18,933 bases of DNA from Campylobacterales bacterium (GCA_019752775.1 JAIELU010000258.1:1-18933), one strand, 5' to 3'. Counted from the stretch's first letter, positions 6,834-14,632 are shown. Notes: generated by a model not told the origin, from the sequence alone. Numbers and translations are program-made.

Positions 6834-7496
6834 TTAGAGTTTATAAATCTCAAAATTTGTATCTTTTATATCTTTTTTGATTATATCTTCCCATTGTTTA
6901 ACTTTTTTAGCATTTTTATCTTGAGAGAATAAGCCATCTTTATAGATATTAACAAGCATTTTTTGAGCGGCTAACATATTTTTTGAAGCTGCAAATTCTA
7001 ATAAATCAATTCCTTTATCAACATCAACTTTTGTATTTATCCCTTGCAAATAAAATCTTGATAATTGATAAGCTGAATTTGGATCAACATCGCTTGAATC
7101 TTTTAGAAGCTGAAAAGCTTTATCTATGTCTTTTTCAACTCCATCACCTTTATAATATAAAAATGCTAAAGCTAGATTTGCGTAAGCATTTTTATTATCG
7201 ATTGACTGATTTAAGTAATCAATCGCTTTTTTATAATCTTTTTTCTCAACACTATATGTTCCCATTCTAAGTTGAGCATAAGAGTTTTCATTTACGATCT
7301 TTCTATAACAAAAAAGCTTATTATCAATATCTTCTATTTTTTGACAAACATTAGCTTTTTCAAGTGCAATGGCATCTTTATTATTTGAAAATGACAAAAA
7401 AGAAGGCATTGAGGGCATTGAAAACTCTGGCATTTTTAAAGAACAAGCTGTAAATAAGAATATTGATAAGCTTGGTAGTAGTATTTTTTTTAACAT
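6834..7496 (-). CDS. Sel1-like repeat lipoprotein (second of tandem pair)
   Basis: A 220-residue predicted lipoprotein. The signal peptide MLKKILLPSLSIFLFTACS has a relaxed lipobox FTAC, with Cys18 as the lipidated residue. A Met/Pro/Ser-rich linker (about 20-40) leads to helical repeats of Sel1/TPR type, for example YANLALAFLYYKGDGVEKD and AYQLSRFYLQ. Such proteins are envelope scaffolds for protein contacts. Its ATG follows the stop of the upstream paralogue with no gap (TAAATG), and GGA 8-10 bases upstream lies inside that gene, so the two are co-translated. The pair shares spacing and motifs (NSYAQLRMG vs NSFAQLRLG; VDPNSAYQLS vs IDPIAAYRLS), indicating tandem duplication. Specific function unknown. 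Confidence 0.82.
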   Translation of the reverse strand: MLKKILLPSLSIFLFTACSLKMPEFSMPSMPSFLSFSNNKDAIALEKANVCQKIEDIDNKLFCYRKIVNENSYAQLRMGTYSVEKKDYKKAIDYLNQSIDNKNAYANLALAFLYYKGDGVEKDIDKAFQLLKDSSDVDPNSAYQLSRFYLQGINTKVDVDKGIDLLEFAASKNMLAAQKMLVNIYKDGLFSQDKNAKKVKQWEDIIKKDIKDTNFEIYKL

Positions 7497-8114
7497 TTAT
7501 ATTCCATAAATTTTATTTGTAAAATTTGCTGATGTATCTTCATATTGTTCTTGCCAATAACTTGATTTATCTGTATTTCTTTCAATAAACTCACCATTTA
7601 AATATAGTTTAGATAGTTGTTGTTGAGCAGCTTTTACATCATTTGTTGCTGCATAATTTAGAAGTTCTAAAGCATCTTCAACTTTATTTTTATCAAGGTA
7701 ATAAAATGACAATCTATATGCTGCAATTGGGTCAATTTCTTTTGTATCTTCTAAAAGTTTAACAGCTAAATCGTTATTAACAGCAACACCAAATCCATTT
7801 CTATAAATATCTGCTAAAGCGGCATTTGCATAAAAATTACCTTTTTGTTTAGAGATATTTAATCTTTGAATTGCTTCTGGAAAATCACCTCTTAATTGAG
7901 CATTTAACCCCAATCTTAATTGAGCAAAAGAGTTTTTATAAGAAATTAAGTCATAACAATCCATCTCTAAATGTTTATTTGTATTTCTACAATCATCAGC
8001 AATTTGAAGTTCATTTGATGAAGCTTTTAAAAATTCGTTATGACTAGAACAGCTAGTTAACGCTAATAAGCAAAGAGTTGTTAAAGCAAATGAAGATGAG
8101 ATAGTCTTAATCAT
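7497..8114 (-). CDS. Sel1-like repeat lipoprotein (first of tandem pair)
   Basis: A 205-residue predicted lipoprotein. The open frame reaches 8162, but ATG at 8114 is chosen: AAGGA lies just upstream and the protein then starts with a normal lipoprotein signal, MIKTISSSFALTTLCLLALT, with lipobox LTSC and the lipidated Cys in TSCSSH. Repeat-like helical segments follow, including ANAALADIYRNGFGV and AAYRLSFYYLD. Two cysteines around DDC and MDC have counterparts in the neighbour (NVC, LFC), so a conserved disulfide is possible. First gene of a two-gene operon, divergent from the small membrane protein at 8226. Function beyond an envelope scaffold is not evident. Confidence 0.82.
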   Translation of the reverse strand: MIKTISSSFALTTLCLLALTSCSSHNEFLKASSNELQIADDCRNTNKHLEMDCYDLISYKNSFAQLRLGLNAQLRGDFPEAIQRLNISKQKGNFYANAALADIYRNGFGVAVNNDLAVKLLEDTKEIDPIAAYRLSFYYLDKNKVEDALELLNYAATNDVKAAQQQLSKLYLNGEFIERNTDKSSYWQEQYEDTSANFTNKIYGI

Positions 8115-8197
8115 TAATATTCCTTTTTTTAAGTTACTTGTATAATTCCTTAATTCTAGCAAGTTTTATATTCATAAGTAGTTAAGACAGATTGATG

Positions 8198-8206
8198 TAT
8201 TATATT
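8198..8206 (+). promoter_or_regulatory. Candidate -10 region of the membrane protein/AAA+ operon
   Basis: TATTATATT contains TATTAT and TATATT, 20-23 bases ahead of the ATG at 8226. A strong ribosome-binding site, AAGGGGAG, follows at about 8213-8220. No clear -35 is seen. Confidence 0.4.
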
Positions 8207-8225
8207 GTACTTAAGGGGAGATTAA

Positions 8226-8579
8226 ATGATTTTAATAGGACTTTTTTTATTTATAGCATTTGTGGCTATTTCATTAAATATTTATAACCACACAAACTTG
8301 GATTATATTGAAGAATATTTGAAAAAAAATAACTGTCAAGAATATGCATATTCAAAGGGTTCATACAAGGCTTTTTGTGATGATTCTTTTATTGAAATAA
8401 AAAATAGTTTTGTCGTAAATATTGATGAAAACTCAACTGTCTTTAAATATAAAGATATAAATAATTTAGAAATAAATCAACTTAATCTAATAATAAATAA
8501 CACTCACAAAATAACTTTTAAAGAAAAAGAAGAGTTAAATGATTATTATAAAAAAATATCAGAAAAAATAAATAACTAG
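8226..8579 (+). CDS. Small membrane-anchored protein of unknown function
   Basis: A 117-residue protein with one N-terminal hydrophobic segment (about 2-18) and a hydrophilic remainder rich in Asn, Lys, Glu and Ile. Two cysteines (NNCQEYAY and AFCDDSF) could pair if the domain faces the periplasm; orientation is not certain. The start is well supported by the unusually strong Shine-Dalgarno AAGGGGAG. It lies 15 bases upstream of the AAA+ ATPase on the same strand, so the two are probably co-transcribed and may act together. No family is recognised. Confidence 0.7.
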   Translation: MILIGLFLFIAFVAISLNIYNHTNLDYIEEYLKKNNCQEYAYSKGSYKAFCDDSFIEIKNSFVVNIDENSTVFKYKDINNLEINQLNLIINNTHKITFKEKEELNDYYKKISEKINN

Positions 8580-8594
8580 GATAATGAAATAAGA

Positions 8595-10328
8595 ATGAAA
8601 GAAGTAATTAATTTTATAAAAGCACAAAATGTTGAAACAACGAATTTTTTTGGACAATTAAAATGTTCACAAGAAGAAGCAAAAATTTTACAATTTATGT
8701 CAAAAGAGTATGTAAATGGTAGAGATACATTAGGTGTAATAGATATTTTAGGTGAATTTTATGATTTAAAAACATATAAACATCTGGAAAAACTTGATTT
8801 AATAAAATCACTTTTGGAATTTGGATGGTTGGTTCAAGTATCTTTTGAACAAGTAAAATTAAGTGAAGTTTCAAAACTTGAACTAATTAATTCAAGTGTT
8901 TCTTTATCAAGTGCGTATTTAAAAATGCTTGAAAATGGAAGTAATGATTTTGTTCTTCCCGAGATTAAAAACTATTCAGACCATTTAGAATATCTTCAAG
9001 ATCAATTTTTTAGAATAGATTTAGCACAACAATTAAATGTTGTTAGAAAAAACTTTGATGTAAATAGTCCTAGTTCAAATAGATTAAAATCAAAATTAGT
9101 ACTTCTTGAAAATAGAATAAAAGAGAGAATAAAAGTTACAAGTAATTCAATAATGCTTGAAGATTTTTTCAAAAATAATGAGTTAAATGAGCAAGAACAA
9201 ACTCTATTTTTAGCACTTTTAAAAGAAGAGTATTCAGGTGGAGATGGAAGTCTGCGAGATATGAATTCTTTGATTGAATTAATTTCAAGTGATGATTATG
9301 AAAAGATAAAATATAGAAGTTTACTTGAAGAAAGTTCAACTTTAGTTTCAAAATCTTTAATCGATTATGATGAGGTTTTAACTCCATTTGGTGGGATTAA
9401 TAGAAATTTTTATATTCCTGATGAAGTTTTATATAAAATTTCACATCCAACTAAAAAAAGCACAAATGTTGGAAAAATAAAATTAGACACTATCATAAAA
9501 GAACAAGATATGTTTGAGTTAATTTCAACAACAAAAACTTTGGATGATGTTGTTTTAAATGAAAAAACAAAAGAGACTTTAGATGCACTTTTAAAACAAG
9601 TTGATAAAAATGTAATAAACCGTTTAAAACAATGGGGAATAAAAGACAAAAAGAGAGGAATTGAAGCAAAAATAATTTTTTACGGAGTTGCTGGAACTGG
9701 AAAAACACTTACAGCTTTAGCTTTAGCAAAATCTCTTAAAAAAGATGTTTTAAGTTTCGACTGTTCAAAAATTTTATCAATGTATATTGGTGAAAGTGAG
9801 AAAAATGTAAGAAGTATTTTTGATAAATATTATGAACTTCGAACTCAAACAAAATCAGAGCCAGTTTTACTTTTAAATGAAGCAGATCAATTTTTAAGTT
9901 CAAGAGCTTCTGGAGGAGTTAGTAGTAGTGATAAAATGCATAATCAAATGCAAAATATTTTCTTAGAGCAAATTGAAAGATTTGATGGAATATTAATCGC
10001 AACTACAAACTTACTTGAAAACTTAGATAAAGCATTTTCAAGAAGATTTAATTACAAAATTGAATTTGTAAAACCAAATAAAGTACAAAGAATTGATCTT
10101 TGGAAAAAACTAATACCAGTAAATTTACCCCTTGAAGAAAATTTTGATATTGAAGAATTAGCAAAATATGAATTAACAGGCGGACAAATAGAATTAGTTA
10201 TTAAAAATACAGCTTATAAGATTGCTGTTAGTGATGAACCACTATTCAAAGTTGAGAACTTTAAAGAGCAAATTACAAAAGAGCAAAAAGGTCAATTTGA
10301 TAGTGAAAATAAAGTAGGTTTTTTCTAA
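8595..10328 (+). CDS. AAA+ ATPase with unrecognised N-terminal domain
   Basis: A 577-residue classical-type AAA+ ATPase. Walker A GVAGTGKT is at 364-371. Walker B VLLLNEAD (424-431) keeps the catalytic Glu429 but has Asn428 where Asp is usual. Sensor 1 is IATTN (468-472), the arginine-finger region is FSRRF (481-485), and the sensor-2-like LTGGQIELVIKN follows in the small domain. The first ~320 residues are largely helical and match no family I know; they probably bind the substrate or partner. No membrane segment or protease motif is present, so it is a cytoplasmic remodelling ATPase rather than an FtsH-type protease. It follows a small membrane-anchored protein by 15 bases, suggesting a partner at the membrane. 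Target unknown. Confidence 0.85.
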   Translation: MKEVINFIKAQNVETTNFFGQLKCSQEEAKILQFMSKEYVNGRDTLGVIDILGEFYDLKTYKHLEKLDLIKSLLEFGWLVQVSFEQVKLSEVSKLELINSSVSLSSAYLKMLENGSNDFVLPEIKNYSDHLEYLQDQFFRIDLAQQLNVVRKNFDVNSPSSNRLKSKLVLLENRIKERIKVTSNSIMLEDFFKNNELNEQEQTLFLALLKEEYSGGDGSLRDMNSLIELISSDDYEKIKYRSLLEESSTLVSKSLIDYDEVLTPFGGINRNFYIPDEVLYKISHPTKKSTNVGKIKLDTIIKEQDMFELISTTKTLDDVVLNEKTKETLDALLKQVDKNVINRLKQWGIKDKKRGIEAKIIFYGVAGTGKTLTALALAKSLKKDVLSFDCSKILSMYIGESEKNVRSIFDKYYELRTQTKSEPVLLLNEADQFLSSRASGGVSSSDKMHNQMQNIFLEQIERFDGILIATTNLLENLDKAFSRRFNYKIEFVKPNKVQRIDLWKKLIPVNLPLEENFDIEELAKYELTGGQIELVIKNTAYKIAVSDEPLFKVENFKEQITKEQKGQFDSENKVGFF

Positions 10329-10345
10329 ATCTATTTTTAGTTTTT
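10325..10345 (+). terminator. Possible terminator of the AAA+ gene
   Basis: CTAAA (10325-10329) can pair with TTTAG (10336-10340), followed at once by TTTTT. The stem includes the stop codon. It is short and A-T rich, so this is a weak candidate. Confidence 0.35.
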
Positions 10346-10643
10346 GATTCATTAATAAATATCATAAATATTTCATCTTTAAAAAGTATTATTAGTTATA
10401 ATATTTTATAATATTTTAAGAATATAAAAAATAATAGATTTTATTTTCAAATCTTTACTAAAGATTTTATGTTTCTTTTTGTACCAGTTTGTTTCTAATC
10501 CTTAGAAAAACATTAAACAATAAGCTAATTTTTATTAGGTTAGAATATCATTGCATACATTATTAATAAGTGGCTATTTATTACAAATAAGATATTATAT
10601 TTGTAGAATAAGAGAACTTTTTAGCTTTAAAAGGATAGATTAA
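10329..10643. other. AT-rich intergenic region upstream of nuo operon
   Basis: No gene is seen in these 315 bases. They hold a perfect 10-base tandem duplication of TATAATATTT (10397-10406, 10407-10416); a hairpin AAATCTTT-ACT-AAAGATTT (10449-10467) followed by a T-rich stretch; a hairpin TTTCTAA-TCC-TTAGAAA (10492-10508); a short hairpin CTAAT-TTTT-ATTAG (10525-10538); and the nuo promoter region with a palindrome (10582-10605). The three closely spaced hairpins could belong to a small RNA or terminators, but are short and AT-rich. Confidence 0.5.
10582..10605 (+). promoter_or_regulatory. nuo promoter with overlapping palindrome
   Basis: Perfect 8-bp arms TACAAATA (10582-10589) and TATTTGTA (10598-10605) flank 8 bases. 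The -10-like hexamer TATTAT (10593-10598) lies within, 46-51 bases upstream of nuoA. A dimeric regulator bound here would block the promoter. The arm sequence does not match FNR, Fur or another operator I can name. Confidence 0.4.
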
Positions 10644-11033
10644 ATGACACATATGGAATTTGCACATCCCTATTTTGGTGCATTTGTAATGTTTATTGTA
10701 ACATTTAGTGCATTTGGTGCAACAGTATGGCTTTCGAGATATATTAGTAGAAAAATTGCAAGGCTTGATACTGAAAAACTAAAAACAACTTTATATGAGT
10801 GTGGACCTGAAGTTACAAAACAACCTAATAGTATTTCTACACAATTTTATTTAACAGCATTATTATTTATTTTATTTGATGTTGAAATTATTTTTATGTT
10901 TCCTTGGGCAATTAACTTTAAAATCTTAGGATGGTTTGGGTTTGTGGAAATGATATTATTTATTACACTTTTAGCAATTGGATTTTTATACGCATGGAGA
11001 AAAGGAGCACTTGAATGGCACAGCATAAAATAA
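10644..11033 (+). CDS. nuoA: NADH-quinone oxidoreductase (complex I) subunit A
   Basis: A 129-residue membrane subunit of the proton-pumping complex I, with three hydrophobic segments (about 10-30, 70-88, 95-117). Typical features are the loop YECGPE (52-57) and FDVEIIFMFPWA after the second helix start, which is conserved at the junction of the peripheral and membrane arms. AAGGAT upstream supports the start. First gene of the nuo operon; its end overlaps nuoB by 19 bases. Confidence 0.96.
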   Translation: MTHMEFAHPYFGAFVMFIVTFSAFGATVWLSRYISRKIARLDTEKLKTTLYECGPEVTKQPNSISTQFYLTALLFILFDVEIIFMFPWAINFKILGWFGFVEMILFITLLAIGFLYAWRKGALEWHSIK

Positions 11034-11524
11034 ATTATTTACAAGATAATGGAGCTGCTGTTAAATTAACAACTATTGATAAGTTAGTTAATTTTGGTCG
11101 TTCTAATTCTTTGTGGCCTATGACTTATGGATTAGCCTGTTGTGCTATCGAAATGATGGCAACTGGCGCATCTCGATACGATTTTGATAGGTTTGGTACA
11201 ATTTTTAGAGCAAGTCCAAGACAATCTGATGTTTTGATAATAGCAGGAACTCTTACAAAAAAACATGCTGAATTTATGAGAAGATTATATGACCAAATGC
11301 CAGATCCAAAATGGGTAATTTCTATGGGATCATGTGCAAATACAGGTGGAATGTTTAATACTTATGCAACTGTTCAAGGTGCTGATAGAATTATTCCTGT
11401 TGATATTTATCTTCCTGGATGCGCACCAAGACCTGAAACTTTACAATATGCCCTTATGGCACTTCAACAAAAAATTAGAAAAGAATCAATATTTAGAAGC
11501 ATAAAGAAAAAGAGGTTAGTATAA
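11015..11524 (+). CDS. nuoB: Complex I subunit B (N2 cluster)
   Basis: A 169-residue peripheral-arm subunit that carries the terminal [4Fe-4S] cluster N2, which passes electrons to quinone. The four ligands are visible: the tandem Cys42-Cys43 in GLACCAIEMM, Cys107 in MGSCANTGG and Cys136 in LPGCAPRPE. The start within nuoA is supported by AAAGGAG about 8 bases upstream. Length and motifs are normal for the family. Its stop overlaps the nuoC start by one base (TAATG). Confidence 0.97.
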   Translation: MAQHKINYLQDNGAAVKLTTIDKLVNFGRSNSLWPMTYGLACCAIEMMATGASRYDFDRFGTIFRASPRQSDVLIIAGTLTKKHAEFMRRLYDQMPDPKWVISMGSCANTGGMFNTYATVQGADRIIPVDIYLPGCAPRPETLQYALMALQQKIRKESIFRSIKKKRLV

Positions 11525-12327
11525 TGAGAAAATATACTCCTAAAGATAGTGTACAAAAACAAGCTTATTTCTCAGATAGATTTTTTGTATCTCCAAGCGT
11601 TCCTAGATTTAATCCAAACAGCGATGAGATTTTTGCTAAAGATTTTGAAGAAATTAATTATAGTATTAATGTTCAAGAGGCTTTTATTGAACATACTCAT
11701 TTAGTAGTTATTATTGATAAAAGTTTTTTAATTTCATGTATTAAGCTTTTAAAAGAAAAATTAGAATATGACATGTTAATGGAATTATCAGCAATTGATT
11801 ATTTAGCTACAAGAGATGGTTATGAAATTTTTTATGAATTTTTATCTTTGAGTAAACATAAAAGAATAAGAATTAAATGTTTTTTACAAAAAGATGAATC
11901 TATAGAATCAGTAACATCACTTTTTAAATCAGCAAATTGGTCTGAGAGAGAAATGTACGATATGATGGGTGTAAAAGTAGTAAATCATCCAAATTTAAAA
12001 AGATTAATTATGCCAGATGATTGGTATGACCATCCATTGAAAAAAACTTATCCACTTCAAGGTGATGAAACCGCTTCATGGTATGAAGTTGATAAAATTT
12101 TTGGAAAAGAAGCTAGAAGTATTATTGGACCAGAACAACGAGATCCAGCTGCAATTGATAGATATGATACAACAAGATTTGCAAGACTTGGACATGAAGT
12201 TCCATTTGATACTGATATTTCTTTATTTGAACCTGAAACAAATATCTCTTATCAAGAAGAAAACAGTTCAAAAATTATGAAAAAATTAAAACCTGAAGAA
12301 TCAGTTGTTTTAAAAAGAAGAAGGTAG
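11524..12327 (+). CDS. nuoC: Complex I subunit C
   Basis: A 267-residue peripheral-arm subunit of the 30-kDa family, a structural partner of NuoD near the quinone site. The core is recognised by ERMYDMMG-like SEREMYDMMGVKVVNHPNL and by the following RLIMPDDWYDHPLKKTYPL. It is longer than many NuoC proteins, with about 45 extra N-terminal residues and a C-terminal tail rich in Lys, Glu and Arg. It is separate from NuoD, not fused as in E. coli. The start overlaps the nuoB stop. Confidence 0.95.
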   Translation: MRKYTPKDSVQKQAYFSDRFFVSPSVPRFNPNSDEIFAKDFEEINYSINVQEAFIEHTHLVVIIDKSFLISCIKLLKEKLEYDMLMELSAIDYLATRDGYEIFYEFLSLSKHKRIRIKCFLQKDESIESVTSLFKSANWSEREMYDMMGVKVVNHPNLKRLIMPDDWYDHPLKKTYPLQGDETASWYEVDKIFGKEARSIIGPEQRDPAAIDRYDTTRFARLGHEVPFDTDISLFEPETNISYQEENSSKIMKKLKPEESVVLKRRR

Positions 12328-12332
12328 AAAAT

Positions 12333-13559
12333 ATGCAACAACCAAATAGACTAAAACCTTTTTTTGAAAATATTCATTTTGAACGAGAAGATAATACTAT
12401 GATGGTAAACTTCGGTCCTCAACATCCATCTGCTCATGGACAATTAAGACTTATTTTAGAGCTTCAAGGTGAAGAAGTTGTAAAATCAAGACCAATGATT
12501 GGATACCTTCACCGAGGTATGGAAAAAATGGCTGAAAATATGATGTACAACGAATTTTTACCAACAACCGATAGAATGGATTATATAGCAGCAACCTCAA
12601 ATAATTATGGATATGCCCTTGCAATTGAAAAACTTCTAGGAATTGAAGCTCCAAGAAGAGCTGAAGTTATTAGAACTATGCTTTTAGAATTAAACAGAAT
12701 TACTTCTCACCTTTTTTGGTTAGCAACTCATGCTCTTGATGTGGGTGCCATGTCTATGTTTCTTTATTGTTTTAGAGAAAGAGAATATGCAATGGACTTA
12801 ATTGAAGATTATTGTGGGGCAAGACTAACTCACAGTGCTGTTAGAATAGGTGGAGTTCCTTTGGATTTACCAGCAAACTGGACGATTGATTGTTTATCAT
12901 TTTTAGATGTATTAGCAAAAGAGTTAGAAACTTATGAAGGGCTTTTAACAGAAAATAGAATCTGGAAAATGAGACTTGAGAATGTTGGAGTTATTAGTCC
13001 AGAAATGGCAAAAAGTTGGGGTTGTTCAGGTGTTGTTTTAAGAGGAAGTGGAATCAAATGGGATTTAAGAAAAGAGATGCCTTATGGTATTTATCCTGAA
13101 CTTGATTTTGATATTCCAGTTTCACAAACTTGTGACTCTTATGGAAGATATAAAATTTGTATTGCTGAAATTAGAGAATCTGCAAAAATTCTAAAACAAT
13201 TAGTTCCTATGTATGAAGAATCAGATACCCAATTGATGGCACATGCGCCAAACTATATATCAGCTCCAAAAGAGCAAATTATGACTCAAAACTACTCTTT
13301 GATGCAACATTTTGTTCTAGTAACTCAAGGTATGAGACCACCTGTTGGTGAAGTTTATGTGGCTACTGAATCGCCAAAAGGTGAGTTGGGATATTTTGTT
13401 GTAAGTGATGGAACTCCTTATGCTTACAGAATGAAACTGCGAACACCTAGTTTTCAACATACAGCTCTTTTAGAAGAGCTTTTAGTTGGATGTCAATTAG
13501 CCGATGTTGTTACAATTATTGGTAACTTAAATATCGTTTTTGGTGAAATAGATAGGTAG
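12333..13559 (+). CDS. nuoD: Complex I subunit D
   Basis: A 408-residue 49-kDa-family subunit that forms the quinone-binding pocket with NuoB. Conserved features include VNFGPQHPSAHGQLRL (about 25-40), whose His and the later Tyr line the quinone site, GYLHRGMEKMAE, and the C-terminal LxxLLxGxxxxDVVxIIGxLxxVFGEIDR ending. No nickel-ligand cysteines of hydrogenases are present, as expected. It starts 5 bases after nuoC with AAGG upstream. Confidence 0.97.
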   Translation: MQQPNRLKPFFENIHFEREDNTMMVNFGPQHPSAHGQLRLILELQGEEVVKSRPMIGYLHRGMEKMAENMMYNEFLPTTDRMDYIAATSNNYGYALAIEKLLGIEAPRRAEVIRTMLLELNRITSHLFWLATHALDVGAMSMFLYCFREREYAMDLIEDYCGARLTHSAVRIGGVPLDLPANWTIDCLSFLDVLAKELETYEGLLTENRIWKMRLENVGVISPEMAKSWGCSGVVLRGSGIKWDLRKEMPYGIYPELDFDIPVSQTCDSYGRYKICIAEIRESAKILKQLVPMYEESDTQLMAHAPNYISAPKEQIMTQNYSLMQHFVLVTQGMRPPVGEVYVATESPKGELGYFVVSDGTPYAYRMKLRTPSFQHTALLEELLVGCQLADVVTIIGNLNIVFGEIDR

Positions 13560-13569
13560 AGGAAATATT

Positions 13570-13842
13570 ATGAAAAGATTTGATTTAAGATATTTAAAAG
13601 ATGACTTTTATACAAGAATGTTGGAACTCCTTGATAAACAAATTGCACCTGAAGAAACTGCAATTATTTTGTTTGAAATTGGAGATTTTAGCCATATTCA
13701 AAAATCTGCAGATGTGGTTTATGAATCTGGATATACATTAATGAATTCATTAAAATTTAATGAAGTTGATTGGACAATTGTAGTAAAAAAAATAAAACCT
13801 CAAGCAAAAATTATAGTTGAAGAGAGCGAAAAAGATGAATAA
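13570..13842 (+). CDS. Campylobacterota-type NuoE-slot protein, no Fe-S site
   Basis: A 90-residue protein in the position of nuoE, similar in size and start (MKRFDLRYLKDDFYTRMLEL) to the small NuoE-like proteins known in Campylobacter and Helicobacter complex I operons. It has no cysteine at all, so it cannot hold the [2Fe-2S] N1a cluster of genuine NuoE and is much shorter than the usual ~160 residues. It is likely a structural subunit at the electron-input end. AGGA precedes the start. It overlaps the next gene by 8 bases. Confidence 0.85.
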   Translation: MKRFDLRYLKDDFYTRMLELLDKQIAPEETAIILFEIGDFSHIQKSADVVYESGYTLMNSLKFNEVDWTIVVKKIKPQAKIIVEESEKDE

Positions 13843-14632
13843 CACAGAACAAATTTTAAATAGTGATTTTATTATCTCTTTTGGAACTTTTATTGAAGAT
13901 GAAAAATTAAACGATTCTATTTTAGAGGCTGTTAAAAATAATGGAGCAAAGTTTGTTTATATGCATCCTATTGATAATTTTTCTTTAAAACCTTTTTATT
14001 CTCAATTAATAAAATACGAAGTGGGAAGTGAAGAGGGAGTTAGTGCTTTATTATTAAACAGTTTTACTTCAAATTGTGATGAAAATATCAAAAATTATTT
14101 AGATGATTTAGATTTAGGATATGTTAGTGCTGAAAGTAGTGCGGGAGAAGAAGAGTTTGAAGAAGCTTTTGAAAACTCTTTAAAGGCAAAAGTTAAAACT
14201 TTCATTATTGGAGATGATTTAATAAATCACGAAAGAGTAGAAAATATTATTCAATTACTTGCTTTAATAAAAAAATATTCAGATTTTAATTTAGTTGTTT
14301 TAAATGAAGACTTAGCACAGAAAATAGATTCTTGCAAGAATTTTGATTTAAAAGAATTAGAAGAATTAAAGTCATTTAATGGAACTTTGGTTTATAAATT
14401 AATAGATGAAAAAAACGATGAATTAATAGCTAGCCAAACTTTTGCAAATATTTCAAAAGTATCAAATGGTAATGAAATTTTTGTAATATCAAAGAATGAG
14501 AGAATTAAAAGAGTATTAAAGATTGATGAAAATTTACATGGAACAATTGCAATATTAAAAATAAAAAATAATGAAAATATTTTTGATGGATATAAATATA
14601 AACAAGTAAAGATTGAAAAGGTTGAAGCATAA
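13835..14632 (+). CDS. Campylobacterota-type NuoF-slot protein, paralogous to NuoG C-terminus
   Basis: A 265-residue protein in the position of nuoF. It lacks every NuoF hallmark: no glycine-rich FMN/NADH motif and only two cysteines, so no N3 cluster. Known Campylobacter and Helicobacter complexes also have such a protein, and C. jejuni complex I takes electrons from flavodoxin. Two blocks match the neighbouring NuoG: SDFIISFGTFI (10-20) with SNFVISVGSYL, and FIIGDDLINHERVEN (123-137) with SLMVGEDLITHPNAEN, including the following LI.K...F..VV. This indicates descent from the C-terminal NuoG module, not from NuoF. A TTG at 13817 is in frame, but ATG at 13835 is preferred, giving an ATGAATAA overlap with the previous gene. 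Confidence 0.82.
   Translation: MNNTEQILNSDFIISFGTFIEDEKLNDSILEAVKNNGAKFVYMHPIDNFSLKPFYSQLIKYEVGSEEGVSALLLNSFTSNCDENIKNYLDDLDLGYVSAESSAGEEEFEEAFENSLKAKVKTFIIGDDLINHERVENIIQLLALIKKYSDFNLVVLNEDLAQKIDSCKNFDLKELEELKSFNGTLVYKLIDEKNDELIASQTFANISKVSNGNEIFVISKNERIKRVLKIDENLHGTIAILKIKNNENIFDGYKYKQVKIEKVEA

Noticed and set aside
9169..9708. Minus-strand open frames within the AAA+ gene
   Set aside because: They are antisense shadows of a clearly coding AAA+ frame and have no ribosome-binding sites or known motifs.
10344..10366. TTGAT...ATCA near the AAA+ gene end as a second FNR site for nuo
   Set aside because: Spacing and arms do not fit TTGAT-N4-ATCAA, and it is about 280 bases from nuoA.
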